A DNA stretch of 64,000 bases from Leptospira venezuelensis (GTDB taxonomy: Bacteria; Spirochaetota; Leptospiria; Leptospirales; Leptospiraceae): NCBI RefSeq assembly GCF_002150035.1, contig NZ_NETS01000008.1, positions 248,001 through 312,000 on the forward strand. The letters are read 5' to 3'. Positions within the stretch are counted from its first letter, which is position 1. Every line of letters starts with the position of its first letter. Made by a program: the position numbers and the translations under genes. Below the pieces are notes generated by a model. That model ran no database searches and was not told the origin of the DNA. It saw only the letters and a list, made by a program, of their open reading frames with translations. Below, in pieces: positions 26,313 to 36,082 of the stretch.

Positions 26313-29300
26313 TTATAATTTGATCCCGAGAACCCTATCTATCTCGTTCCCGTCTTTTGTGATCGTGTGACTATATAATAAATTCAGAATAGAATATTTG
26401 CTATATTTAGTCTTGGTTTCATATTCCCAATCCCAGAGAAGGCCTCCCATTCCAGGAATTGCTAAAATTCCCATCGCATGTAACCCGTTCATATTATTTC
26501 CATATTGTCTGTAATAGAATAATCCGGGACCCACAAGCATCAGATCTTCTTCTTTGGAAATTTTTTGATTTCTATAATATAATAATCCTAAACCAAGCAT
26601 ATCGAATCTTCCGTCTTTTTCTGAAGAGAAATATCCCAGGACTGGAGGTATTAATGACGCAGTTCCTGCAGCATCCGAATGATAATAATACACAGGAAGG
26701 AAATTAGCCAGAGTTTCTCCAGGAGTGGATTTCAGACGCATCCAAAGGAAATTTGTATCCGAGTAATCAGGACGTCTTTCAAGGCCGAAGATCAATCCTC
26801 CTAAAACCGCGAATCTTGTTCTTTGTTCTTCCGATTCAGTATGGATCAAACCTAAGAATAAATTTAAATTTCTCCTTTTTTGGTAAGATTCGTAGTTAGT
26901 ATCAAAAATCCCTGCAAACCCCCACCGATCCCACTCACTGTCCTTATAATTATAAAATCCTAATGCAAACCAGAACCTAGATTCTTTACTTTTCCTATAA
27001 AATGCAAGAGGAGCCAAACCATAAGCAGTACGTTCCGGATTGTCCAAATAAAAAGCGGGACCGATTACTAATCTTTCTAAACCCGAATTTCCGGATTTAT
27101 AATCAGTAATTAACAAAAAGTTTAAATGTTTTTCTTTTTTAAACGGATCATTCTCCGATTCAAATCTATATATAGGAAAAAGATACGATTTGAAATATAT
27201 ACTAGTCGTTTCTTCTTTTTTAAGATCCTTAACAGTATGCAATGTATTTGAAAAAAGGAAGAATGCATTAAAATCCCTCCACTGATCTACAACCTTATCG
27301 GTACTTCCTTCCTTAGATGAAACGGATTCGTATTTAGAATAATCGATCAGTTTTAAGAATGTTACGTCTCTCTTGAAATATTCACGATATTCCATGTTCT
27401 GCTTTTCGGAATATGTGAATAAAAGAGGGATAGGTAGAAAGTAAAAAGAAGAACTAGTTTCCAGAGTTTTACTTCCGGAAGTCGAAAAAATCCCAATTGG
27501 ATTCGCATTGAAGGAATTCCAACTTCCTTCTTGGAATTCAGTTCTATCGGAATAAAATAAAATTCCCCAGGTAACCCTTTCTTTAAAAAGATTCGGGACA
27601 TTCCTTTCCTTATTAGAATAAAAAGGATAGATCGCAAATGAACTCTCTTGATCGGAACCTGAACCGTTTAATAAGCCTAAAACATTCCATCCGGAACCAT
27701 TCCCCTTTTTATAACCGTAGTAAAGAATTGGAACAGTTGTATAACTCTCTACGATATTATCCCCTTCCTTCTCCGAACCCGAAAAATAAAAAGGAAATAT
27801 ATGAAAGCGACTCGAAGTTCTTTCTCCACTTTTTTCTTTAGATGAAGAAACGAGCCCCAAAAAGTTCCCTTTAGAAACGGACGGAGAAGATTCGTTATAA
27901 TATCCTAATATAAAAAGTGTATTTTCCGTCGAGTTTCGTTTATAGTAGATCGTAGGGAAAAACAAAAAGTCTACCTTAGTGGTTTGTTCCTGAGTTTCAG
28001 TGGCTTTCTTAGATCTTGAATAATAATAAAATGGAGTGAGTAAAGAAGAGGATTCTTCTCCGTTCAATTCCCTCTTACTGGAATAAGCGGATAATAAAGT
28101 ATAAAAATTGGAAACATAAGCTTCTTCAGACGAGACCTTAAGTTTAGAACCATAACTCAAATAAAAAGGAATTAATAAACTATAGGATTTCTCTTGGAAT
28201 AGATCCTGATCTTGACTTGACTCAGAGCCAGAGTGGAATAAAGGCAAAAGTAAAGAATGAAAAGATCTGGTGGTAATATTTCCCTCTACGACCCTTTTTC
28301 TATAATACAAAGGAGAAATTGTGCGAGAATGATCCTTAGATTGGTCATGAGCGACTAACGGGAAAATCCTAAATCCCCAAGAATCCGGAGAATAATAAAA
28401 ACGTGTGATTGGCCAAAGAACCGAATAATCCCTCACTTCTCCTTGTTTTCCTCTTAGGAAACCGAAAAGAAGATAGGACTCTTGGAAATTTTCCTTTTGG
28501 TCTTGCCTTCCATAAAATGGAAAAAGAACAAAATAGGATTCGTCTCCGATCCTACTCCAAAAGAATAAAGGAGCGGCATAAACTTTATCTGAAGTTTTTT
28601 CAGACCAAGAAAACCAACTTAAAGGTAAAAGCCTAAAATGACGTCTATCGTCTCCTCTCTCATAACTGAAAATCCCGAATAGAGCGCTAACTCCCCAGAA
28701 AGAACGAACTTTCTCTCGAGTTAATCTATTATACTGCCCCAGACCTTCTTTTTCATCTTGAGAATTTTTAGCAGAAATATTCTCAACAGGCAAATTGGAA
28801 GAGGATAATTCACTAGGGTGATTTTCCTTCCAAAATTGTAATTCTTCTTTGTTTACTGAAGTTCTTGTAGAAATGCTAAATAAACTATAGAATAAAGAAA
28901 CATCCGCATCCAGATAATAATCTTTTTCAGTAGAACCAACTCCGGCAGTGCCAGAAAAACTTCCCAAAGTTTTAGAAGAAGAATAAGCTAATTTCAACTC
29001 TAAAGTTTTATCAGCCTCATAATAGTTTAACCAGAGAGGAAGGAACATATCTCCCTTACTTCGGGAATTACTCCAATTCCAATAGAGAGGGAACCAAGTT
29101 GAGAATTCCTCCTTACGAACCTTATCTACATTCGAAAACCATAATAGAGGCCAGATCCAAGTATTATTTTTATCTTCTGAACGGTTCCAATAATGAAAAA
29201 GACCAAAATGTGTATAAATATCATAATCTTTTCCAAAGCGGAAATAGAAAGGCAGAACTAAACGAAAGCTATCCCGTTTATAAAAATAGAACGGAAACGC

Positions 29301-31271
29301 GTAGGTATATTTTGCATCCCCCGCCTTGTCAAATCCTCTGCCCACAAGACCGAGAACATTCCAATAAGAATATTCATTTGTGCTATTTGAAAAATAGAAT
29401 GGGTAAATCCTTCTTCTTGATTCTTGGTCCGTATCATATCTTTCATACAAAGTGACCAATGAGTATTTTTCAAACTTTGTCTTATACTCCTTAGAGTAAG
29501 ATAATGGAGTAATGAGTTCCTTATAATCAGAAGTCTCGTTCCATTGAAAGATTGGAAGTAGAGTATAACTTTCAGATTTATATCCGGCCCAAGAATCCCG
29601 ATAGAAATACCAAAACGGAAATAAAACCCATCTTTGGTACTGATCACCAACCTCACTCTTCCTGGAATAAAATGGGCCTACCCAAGTTCTTGTTTTATTC
29701 CAATAAGTGAACAATGGAATGATCCAAGTGTATTCGTTGCCAGTTTGGTTTCCTTTGGCCCATAATGGAATAAAATGAAAATATTCATCTGACTTATAGT
29801 ACCAAAAAGGGAAGAAAGATCCTCGCTGAAATTTTCCTTGTTCATCCCAAGAAAGGTAGGTATTGATAAAATAATTCTGTGAGGCTTCCTTTTCCTTATT
29901 TCTATAAAAAAGCGGAAATAGGATTCTATATCCAGATGCATCCGAAGAATAATAAGAAATCGGAGTGATTACTTTTGATTCATCAGGTTTAAAGGAATGA
30001 AAATAGAGCGGAAAAAATAAAAATTTAGAAGACCCGTTCCAATTTTTCGTATAATAAAAATTTAAAGCATAAAGATCTAGATCTGTTGCGGTCCTGCTAT
30101 AATAGAAAGGAAGTGGTAATAAACCGAATTTTTCCGTTCCATTATCAAAATAGGCCGGGAATAAATAAAGATATTCATTTTTCTTATGGAACATCAGAGG
30201 AAATAAATAAGAAGAAGAATAATCTCCCTTCTCGTTGGAATTCCAACCACTGATCAATAATACATTTGTATCGGACTTCCCTCCCTTTTCCCATTTTCTA
30301 TTAAAAACGATCGGGATATTCGCAGTATAATTTTGCAATTCACCATTATGATAATTTCGATCCAAGAAGAAGGCTAAGTAATAGGAAAATTTTGTCTCTT
30401 CTTTTCCACCTCCTCCCAATTGAGGGGTTTCCTTCCATGTTTGTCCAAAAAGCGGAGTAAAAAAAGATCCTTCCTGGCCAGAATTCCAGGAATTATAAGA
30501 GAATAAAGGGAAGATGGTAAAATTAAAATCTTCTTTATCAGAATAAGAATTATATAATGTATTATAGAAGAATATAGGAAAAAAAGTGAAATTGAATTTT
30601 CTTTTACCGGAGCCCCAGTATACCAAAGGAAGAATGGAACCATAAGAAGATTCCTTATCTTCTCCCCAATGGAAGATCATAAAATGATTCCAATCGTCTC
30701 CATTTGTTCTATTCCTAAAAAATAAGAATGGAACCGCAAAATAAAATGATTCTTCCTTACCACTTTCAATTGTTTTACTTCTTCCAAACAAAGGAAGAAA
30801 GGACGGAAAAGATACCCAACTTTCCGAAAATTTTTCTCCTCTGGATTCGTAAGAGTTATAGTGGAATAAGGAAAAGTTTACACCGGAATCTGATTGAGGG
30901 TTCTGGATGCGCTGGGCATAATACAGCGGAAAAAAATAAGATCTAAAGGACTCATTCTCCTTAGCAGACAAATGATCAATAAGCGGGAAAAAACTGGTCT
31001 GAGTAAACTTAGGGTAATTCGTGCGGGTATAAAGTACAAGTATATTTAAGGAATAATGTGGTCCCCAATATTCTTCACTGGCAAAAGGAGGTAGCCTAAA
31101 TCTATATTTATCTTCTTTATCACTTCCTAATATAGGTTTTTTTTCAGAAGTGAGAGTGTCGAAATAATCAGTTGCTTGGACATCGGAAGAAAAACAGACA
31201 AGAAGGACCGTAAAAGAGAAAATGGCGCTTCCGATTTTGGGAAGAAAATTTTTGAAAAAATTCCTAATCAT
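26313..31271 (-). CDS. Giant secreted aromatic-rich repeat protein (1652 residues)
   Basis: An unrecognised protein. A signal peptide is visible (about 1-33, positively charged start, core IGSAIFSFTVLLVCFSS, cleavage after VQA). The rest is built from scores of degenerate units about 20-30 residues long. Each contains a strand such as FFPLYYA, LFPLFYRNK, LFPFWYY or LLPLPFYYS, a polar turn rich in S, N, G, K, D and E, then another aromatic strand. Tyr, Phe and Trp are strongly enriched. The pattern suggests a large beta structure, perhaps an outer-membrane barrel or a surface beta-solenoid; this is inference. Its start overlaps the DUF167 gene by 8 bases, placing it at the end of the murJ operon. 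No catalytic motif or lipobox is seen. Confidence 0.85.
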   Translation of the reverse strand: MIRNFFKNFLPKIGSAIFSFTVLLVCFSSDVQATDYFDTLTSEKKPILGSDKEDKYRFRLPPFASEEYWGPHYSLNILVLYTRTNYPKFTQTSFFPLIDHLSAKENESFRSYFFPLYYAQRIQNPQSDSGVNFSLFHYNSYESRGEKFSESWVSFPSFLPLFGRSKTIESGKEESFYFAVPFLFFRNRTNGDDWNHFMIFHWGEDKESSYGSILPLVYWGSGKRKFNFTFFPIFFYNTLYNSYSDKEDFNFTIFPLFSYNSWNSGQEGSFFTPLFGQTWKETPQLGGGGKEETKFSYYLAFFLDRNYHNGELQNYTANIPIVFNRKWEKGGKSDTNVLLISGWNSNEKGDYSSSYLFPLMFHKKNEYLYLFPAYFDNGTEKFGLLPLPFYYSRTATDLDLYALNFYYTKNWNGSSKFLFFPLYFHSFKPDESKVITPISYYSSDASGYRILFPLFYRNKEKEASQNYFINTYLSWDEQGKFQRGSFFPFWYYKSDEYFHFIPLWAKGNQTGNEYTWIIPLFTYWNKTRTWVGPFYSRKSEVGDQYQRWVLFPFWYFYRDSWAGYKSESYTLLPIFQWNETSDYKELITPLSYSKEYKTKFEKYSLVTLYERYDTDQESRRRIYPFYFSNSTNEYSYWNVLGLVGRGFDKAGDAKYTYAFPFYFYKRDSFRLVLPFYFRFGKDYDIYTHFGLFHYWNRSEDKNNTWIWPLLWFSNVDKVRKEEFSTWFPLYWNWSNSRSKGDMFLPLWLNYYEADKTLELKLAYSSSKTLGSFSGTAGVGSTEKDYYLDADVSLFYSLFSISTRTSVNKEELQFWKENHPSELSSSNLPVENISAKNSQDEKEGLGQYNRLTREKVRSFWGVSALFGIFSYERGDDRRHFRLLPLSWFSWSEKTSDKVYAAPLFFWSRIGDESYFVLFPFYGRQDQKENFQESYLLFGFLRGKQGEVRDYSVLWPITRFYYSPDSWGFRIFPLVAHDQSKDHSRTISPLYYRKRVVEGNITTRSFHSLLLPLFHSGSESSQDQDLFQEKSYSLLIPFYLSYGSKLKVSSEEAYVSNFYTLLSAYSSKRELNGEESSSLLTPFYYYSRSKKATETQEQTTKVDFLFFPTIYYKRNSTENTLFILGYYNESSPSVSKGNFLGLVSSSKEKSGERTSSRFHIFPFYFSGSEKEGDNIVESYTTVPILYYGYKKGNGSGWNVLGLLNGSGSDQESSFAIYPFYSNKERNVPNLFKERVTWGILFYSDRTEFQEGSWNSFNANPIGIFSTSGSKTLETSSSFYFLPIPLLFTYSEKQNMEYREYFKRDVTFLKLIDYSKYESVSSKEGSTDKVVDQWRDFNAFFLFSNTLHTVKDLKKEETTSIYFKSYLFPIYRFESENDPFKKEKHLNFLLITDYKSGNSGLERLVIGPAFYLDNPERTAYGLAPLAFYRKSKESRFWFALGFYNYKDSEWDRWGFAGIFDTNYESYQKRRNLNLFLGLIHTESEEQRTRFAVLGGLIFGLERRPDYSDTNFLWMRLKSTPGETLANFLPVYYYHSDAAGTASLIPPVLGYFSSEKDGRFDMLGLGLLYYRNQKISKEEDLMLVGPGLFYYRQYGNNMNGLHAMGILAIPGMGGLLWDWEYETKTKYSKYSILNLLYSHTITKDGNEIDRVLGIKL

Positions 31272-31503
31272 AAACTTCCAAAAGTTTTAATTTACTCTTT
31301 TCTCCCCTGAGGATTTTGACCTTAGAAGGAGCCAGGCCCAATTCTTCTGCGACGGCTCTAACCACTGCATCATTCGCCTTACCTTCGGTAGCAGGCTCCT
31401 TTACTGCAACGATCCAAACACCATCCTCTGACTTAATCAAAGACGGCTTTTTAGAATTCGGTTTTACCCTGACCTGAATTTTCACCGCGGATCTTCCGGG
31501 CAA
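31264..31503 (-). CDS. DUF167 (YggU) family protein
   Basis: A 79-residue protein with the family pattern IQVRVKPNSKKPSL, then AVKEPATEGKANDAVVRAVAEELGL and the end VKILRGEKSKLKLLEV. This conserved small alpha/beta fold is of unknown function. The TTG at 31503 is two bases after the murJ stop. A GTG at 31485, preceded by GGAAGA, is an equally plausible start that would shorten it by six residues. It overlaps the giant repeat gene by 8 bases, so the three genes are probably one transcript. Confidence 0.88.
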   Translation of the reverse strand: MPGRSAVKIQVRVKPNSKKPSLIKSEDGVWIVAVKEPATEGKANDAVVRAVAEELGLAPSKVKILRGEKSKLKLLEVYD

Positions 31504-31505
31504 AA

Positions 31506-33095
31506 TTACTTCTTACGAAATATTTTTCCAGCTATTAACCTTATCTCTTCTATACCTAAAAACAGACTGACTAGGAAAAAAATTGCCATACCGGGGAGGA
31601 CAGCTGCGCAAAGAGAAATCCTGGAAGAATTCGCATAACTTAAACCTTTTTCGGAGAGGAACCCTAAGGCTTCAGGATGGATCATTTCCCTGTAGAAAAA
31701 TAAAAATGCCGCCATCGCTAAAAGTGGCAGGACCAATTTTGCAATTTTTAATAGAAAACCCTTCCAGGGAAAAGCGACATCGTGCTTTTTTAAATAATTA
31801 GAGAGCAAGGTCCATGTCACCACGGTTGATACAGCAGAAGACAAAGCAATTGCTGAATGTTTTAGGAAAAGGATCAAAGAAAAATTCAATGTCAAGTTCA
31901 GAGCAAAGGTGAATGCTTGTACTCTCAAAGGAGTTTTTGTATCTTGGAATGCGTAATAAGTAGAGATCAAAACCTTATTCATGCTATAGAATGGGACAGC
32001 AACAGAATAAAATACCAACGGTAAGATAGTAGTTTCAGTAGCAATATGATCCCATCTTCCGCCGTAATAAATGGAATCCAAGATTGGACCCGCCAAGATA
32101 CCAATGCCTAGAGCTGCTGGTGCAGTTAGAAATCCTGCAAATCCTAATACTCCTAACATTTCTTTAGGAACTTCAGAATGTTTATCCTGCTTTAAGGATG
32201 AAAGTAACGCAGGCAAAGTTGTAGTAGCAAGCGCAACACCTATAATTCCGGTCGGGAGTTGTACTAATCTTTGCGCATAATCCAAACTAACAACTGCACC
32301 TAAACCAGGATTCGTATTTTGCACATAGTTTGCTAAAAATATATCCACTAAAAGGCCGAGTTGGTAAAAACCTCCTCCGACCGCAGCAGGTAACATTAAT
32401 TTAAATATTTTTGAAATAGCAGGATGTTTATAATTCCAGGAGAATATTGGGCCTTCTCCATTTTTAGAAACATACCATGCCTGGACACCCAACTGGATAA
32501 TTCCTCCCCCCACAATTCCGAAACAAAGAACCCTAACCTTGGTCAGAAGTTCCCAATCTACAAAAGGGAAAATTCCCAGAAATATAGTAAGGTAACTTAG
32601 GTTCAGGATGATAGGAGAAAGAGAAGGAACAAAAAATCTATTTTTGACGTTAGAGATCGCCATATAGATCGAAGACAAACTTGCCGTGACAATTAAGAAA
32701 AATAGAATATAGGTAAGTTCTACTACAAGCCCAGAATATTCTGCAGTTCCACCAACGAGGATCGGAAGAGCAAAAGGAGAAAATGTAAAAACGATTACTA
32801 CAAAACTTAGAAGGATTACGAAAAGAAAACTTAATACAGCTCCGCTCATCTTTCGAGCTGCAATTACTCCATCCTTCTCCGCATCCGAATATAATGGCAT
32901 GAAGGATTGGGAAAGAGTTCCTTCCGCGAGTAAATTTCGGAACATATTCGGTAATCTATATGCTACAGAAAATGCGGAGGCGACTGTTCCTGTCCCGAAA
33001 GACACGGCCATAAAATGGTCTCGGAACACCCCTAAAATTCTGGAAATGAGTGTGTAAAAAGAAAGAGCGAAACTTCTTCTGGCTGCTTGGGACAA
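31506..33095 (-). CDS. murJ: Lipid II flippase MurJ (MviN family)
   Basis: A 529-residue polytopic protein with about 14 membrane spans, matching MurJ, which flips the peptidoglycan precursor lipid II across the inner membrane. Diagnostic stretches: ILGVFRDHFMAVSFGTG near 20, AYRLPNMFRNLLAEGTLSQSF near 46, and RLVQLPTGIIGVALATTTLPALL near 275. Length is typical. It follows the STAS/zinc-ribbon gene on the same strand (37-base gap) and precedes the DUF167 gene by two bases. Confidence 0.95.
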   Translation of the reverse strand: MSQAARRSFALSFYTLISRILGVFRDHFMAVSFGTGTVASAFSVAYRLPNMFRNLLAEGTLSQSFMPLYSDAEKDGVIAARKMSGAVLSFLFVILLSFVVIVFTFSPFALPILVGGTAEYSGLVVELTYILFFLIVTASLSSIYMAISNVKNRFFVPSLSPIILNLSYLTIFLGIFPFVDWELLTKVRVLCFGIVGGGIIQLGVQAWYVSKNGEGPIFSWNYKHPAISKIFKLMLPAAVGGGFYQLGLLVDIFLANYVQNTNPGLGAVVSLDYAQRLVQLPTGIIGVALATTTLPALLSSLKQDKHSEVPKEMLGVLGFAGFLTAPAALGIGILAGPILDSIYYGGRWDHIATETTILPLVFYSVAVPFYSMNKVLISTYYAFQDTKTPLRVQAFTFALNLTLNFSLILFLKHSAIALSSAVSTVVTWTLLSNYLKKHDVAFPWKGFLLKIAKLVLPLLAMAAFLFFYREMIHPEALGFLSEKGLSYANSSRISLCAAVLPGMAIFFLVSLFLGIEEIRLIAGKIFRKK

Positions 33096-33132
33096 GAGAT
33101 CCTACGTGGTCGGTGTTTCCGGCGAACTGAAA

Positions 33133-33837
33133 CTAACCTAATAGTTTCTCCAAGTAGCGAACTCCACCGGTGCGACTCACGTCAAACTGAATTCCACAAT
33201 TAGGACATTGGTGACGACCTAAGGTCTTGATCCTAAGCCTTGCTCTACAAGATTCACAATATAAGACTCTTTCTTGGATATTACGAGCTTGCTCCAAAGA
33301 ATGATCCAGATCTTTTCCAATTTTAGTCTTCTCCACTGGTTCTTGTCCGGGGATTGGAACAGTGCTGATCTCAGGAACATACACGTCCGATTTAGTTAAG
33401 GAAGAAGAAGGACTAGAATAAAACTGGATCGGTTTTGTTTGTCTAAGAGAAGAAATATTTTCCGATTTTTCAGCGAGAGTCCTTCTATCCTCGATCTTCA
33501 AAGAAGAAAGCCATACTTCTGCTTCTTTTTCATGAGTAAAAAAGTTAGAACTCTTATTCAAACCGAATAATCCTAAAACCAGTAAACCTTCTTCATTCCA
33601 ATCGCTGAATGCAATATTGCCGCCGAACTTTTCGAAGAAGTTTTTTAATTCTACAAGCGCAGAAATACCATCCTCTTCTATATATTCCACAAAGCGAGAA
33701 TTGACTAATACAAGTCTTTCCCCTTCTTCCCAGCGAGTTTTAATAAATCGTACTAGGTCGAATGCGGAATAGGAATCAAGAACCCCTTTCGGAGTTACCT
33801 TCAATATATGCCCTAGTTTTGTAGTATGAATTTCCAA
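33133..33837 (-). CDS. STAS-domain protein with C-terminal zinc ribbon
   Basis: A 234-residue protein. Residues 1-110 look like a STAS (anti-anti-sigma) fold: HTTKLGHILKVTPKGVLDSYSAFDLV, then ERLVLVNSRFVEYIEEDGISALVELKNFFEKFGGNIAFSD. The position where SpoIIAA-type proteins have the phosphorylated Ser is occupied by EEDGISAL. A disordered linker (about 115-185) leads to a zinc ribbon YCESCRARLRIKTLGRHQCPNCGIQFDV with two CxxC pairs. It is 6 bases downstream of the sensor-like membrane gene, so they probably act together. A partner-switch role with a PP2C phosphatase is inference. Confidence 0.75.
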   Translation of the reverse strand: MEIHTTKLGHILKVTPKGVLDSYSAFDLVRFIKTRWEEGERLVLVNSRFVEYIEEDGISALVELKNFFEKFGGNIAFSDWNEEGLLVLGLFGLNKSSNFFTHEKEAEVWLSSLKIEDRRTLAEKSENISSLRQTKPIQFYSSPSSSLTKSDVYVPEISTVPIPGQEPVEKTKIGKDLDHSLEQARNIQERVLYCESCRARLRIKTLGRHQCPNCGIQFDVSRTGGVRYLEKLLG

Positions 33838-33843
33838 AAAAGT

Positions 33844-34809
33844 TTATCCTAGATAAATAGCGTCTATAATTTCCGCTTTCTCTCGATTGACTGCTTGTGC
33901 GGGAGAAGAAGCCACAGGCGATACAGGAATATTTCTCTCTATACTTGCAGGTGCAGGCTGTTGGTAAGAAGGAGGTGCATTTTCTCTCCAACGAATAGGT
34001 CCTTGGGTTTGTGCAAAGTCAACCTTCTCCCATAAAGGAGGAGAAGAAGGATCCGCAATATATTTTCCATCTTGAGTAAAAGATGTGCGAACACTTTTAA
34101 CGAGCAAATGAGCAAATCCTAATATAAGAGCGCAGATAAGAGCGATAATAGCGTTATTCTGCAGAATCCACCAAAATAGTTCTGTCTGGATTTTTACAAA
34201 ATGTGCAAAATTCCCTCTTTCATATTTCATATGAAGAGAAGCTACTCGTTCCAATTTCTCAGGATGATACACTGCCATAGAAAGAAGAACACTTGGTACA
34301 GAAATTTCAGGGAAATAAGGAGAAACGATCTGCATCAGTTTATCATTCTGGAATGTATTCTTGTCTCCCAATAAGATTGGAGTTCCAATTTGCCATTTCC
34401 TCAAATGATGAGCAGCAGTGTAGTTTGTAGATAAAAACTTAGGTTCAGGCTTTCTTTTAGCTCTTGGTTCGGACACGTAGTCTTCGTTAGATGATGCAAG
34501 AACTACTCCAGAGTCATCTGTCATACTGATCTCCGAAATGATAAATCCTTCTTTATCTCCTGAAGTCACTTTAACAAGTCTCGTGAATGCAAAATTCAGA
34601 TCTTCCAATCTATCTTTGCTTAATTTCCCTTCGCTGGACTTAGAGATAGCTCCAATTGTATCTCTTGCTCTTTGGTCAGAAAGATTTTTGATCTGCTCAA
34701 AGGATGCAAGAGAAGATTCCAAGAAGGACCATGCAGAGGCTCCGGCAGCAATCCCTTCGCAAATTAATAGTGCTAAAATGAAAAATAATATATGTTTGAA
34801 AATTTGCAC
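33844..34809 (-). CDS. Two-span membrane protein with periplasmic sensor-like region
   Basis: A 321-residue protein. There is a hydrophobic segment at about 5-28 and another at about 215-240, enclosing a roughly 185-residue extracytoplasmic region. This contains ISMTDDSGVVLASSNEDYV and a later strand-rich part, resembling Cache-type sensor domains. The cytoplasmic tail (about 245-321) is proline-rich and has no kinase, HAMP or output domain, so it must signal, if at all, through partners such as the STAS protein encoded just downstream. I do not recognise the family. lipB lies 60 bases upstream on the same strand. Confidence 0.65.
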   Translation of the reverse strand: MQIFKHILFFILALLICEGIAAGASAWSFLESSLASFEQIKNLSDQRARDTIGAISKSSEGKLSKDRLEDLNFAFTRLVKVTSGDKEGFIISEISMTDDSGVVLASSNEDYVSEPRAKRKPEPKFLSTNYTAAHHLRKWQIGTPILLGDKNTFQNDKLMQIVSPYFPEISVPSVLLSMAVYHPEKLERVASLHMKYERGNFAHFVKIQTELFWWILQNNAIIALICALILGFAHLLVKSVRTSFTQDGKYIADPSSPPLWEKVDFAQTQGPIRWRENAPPSYQQPAPASIERNIPVSPVASSPAQAVNREKAEIIDAIYLG

Positions 34810-34869
34810 CTGAGAACCTCTCTTCTTTTAAAAATCGGCCGATTTCGGCTTTTTTCTAAAGAATAAAAA

Positions 34870-35565
34870 TCAATTTTCGGTGCTGATCTTGTCTCGAATC
34901 GGCTTTAAATTTTCCAGAAATTTGGACTGAAAAGCTTGGATCCATTCCTTCTTCTTATCTTTTCCACTAGAAAGTCCCAGTTGGGAGATAGAGATCATCG
35001 ATTTCCAGTCCTGCCCGCAAGGATGAATGCACTGGAAGGCTGAAAAATCATTAGAAACATTTATAGCGATCCCGTAACTAGTAAACCAGGACTTGAACAA
35101 AACTCCCATGGAAAGAATTTTACGATTGGGAGAAGTGGAAAGATAAAGCCCTGGAGCATTCGGATTTTTTACAAGATCCAAGTCCCAAACTTTCTTTGTG
35201 GAATAAATTGCAGATTCAAGGACTTGATCCAAAAATTCTGAGATGGAAATTTCTCTATTTTTTAAGTCCAAATGTATATAGGTAACGATCTGTCCGGGCT
35301 CATGAGCGGTATAATCCCCTCCTCTTTTTATGTATTGGAGAGAGATTCCATGTTCGGAAAGGAAGTCCTCATTTCGGAGAAGATTGTCGATATTATAATT
35401 GATCCCCCCGGTTATCGTAAGAGGGTGTTCCAAAAATAGAATCGATTCCCTTCGATTTTCCCGGGACTTTTCCTGGAAGCGGACGTAATCTTCGTAAGGA
35501 AGGGGATTTTTCAGGGAAAAAGCCTGCACACTCGTATTATTTATGGAAAAGCTGCTCGAAGTCAT
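34870..35565 (-). CDS. lipB: Octanoyltransferase LipB
   Basis: A 231-residue LipB, which moves octanoyl from acyl carrier protein to lipoyl domains. Motifs: FLEHPLTITGG, then RGGDYTAHEPGQIVTYIHLDL (the family RGGxxTxHGPGQ loop, here with AHEPGQ), KILSMGV with the catalytic Lys region, and FQCIHPCG with the catalytic Cys. The start at 35565 overlaps the divergent Panacea gene by 23 bases, and its AAAGGAG sits directly against the ATG. A GTG at 35529 (VQAFSLKN) would remove the overlap and still give a complete fold. Confidence 0.92.
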   Translation of the reverse strand: MTSSSFSINNTSVQAFSLKNPLPYEDYVRFQEKSRENRRESILFLEHPLTITGGINYNIDNLLRNEDFLSEHGISLQYIKRGGDYTAHEPGQIVTYIHLDLKNREISISEFLDQVLESAIYSTKKVWDLDLVKNPNAPGLYLSTSPNRKILSMGVLFKSWFTSYGIAINVSNDFSAFQCIHPCGQDWKSMISISQLGLSSGKDKKKEWIQAFQSKFLENLKPIRDKISTEN

Positions 35566-36076
35566 CTCCTTTATACTCCAAAGATCTCCGCGAGGAAGAA
35601 ACCGTCAGGAACTTGCAAAACTGGTCTATCTTTCTGACGGAGTATTCTTTCAGAAATACGCCAAAGTAATTACTCAGCAAAAATACATCCATTTGGAAGA
35701 TTCTCCTTATCCGATGGAACTGAATCAGGCACTTCTTCACCTGAAAGAAAATAGTCTAATAGATGTGACCCCAAAATTGACTGAGACCGGGATCTCTGGT
35801 TATCTGTTAACTTGGGTAGGAACTGAACATGAGGACGAAATTGACCTGAATCGTCAGGAAAAAAGAATCCTTCGCAAGGTCCTGGAAAATTTCAAAGGAA
35901 GTGTTTACGACGAAAATAGAGTGTATCCGAATTTATATGAAAATTACGTGATCACTCCTCTTTTCTCGGAAATTAAGTTTAGCAAAGAAACTATTAACAC
36001 TAAAATCCATTTCTTTAAGAGAAAAACGCTTTTGAATATCTCAGGCAAAATATTTAAGGTACTTTTTAGCGAGTAA
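35543..36076 (+). CDS. Panacea/SocA-like (DUF4065) domain protein
   Basis: A 177-residue protein. Residues 15-70 (RQELAKLVYLSDGVFFQKYA, then VITQQKYIHLEDSPYPMEL) match the Panacea domain found in SocA and in many antitoxins of toxin-antitoxin systems. A helical second half follows, with a basic end. No toxin gene is adjacent: panD follows after 6 bases and lipB is divergent. So it may be an orphan or a housekeeping member. Start region overlaps lipB by up to 23 bases. Assignment rests on motif spacing read by eye. Confidence 0.6.
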   Translation: MEKLLEVISFILQRSPRGRNRQELAKLVYLSDGVFFQKYAKVITQQKYIHLEDSPYPMELNQALLHLKENSLIDVTPKLTETGISGYLLTWVGTEHEDEIDLNRQEKRILRKVLENFKGSVYDENRVYPNLYENYVITPLFSEIKFSKETINTKIHFFKRKTLLNISGKIFKVLFSE

Positions 36077-36082
36077 ACACGA

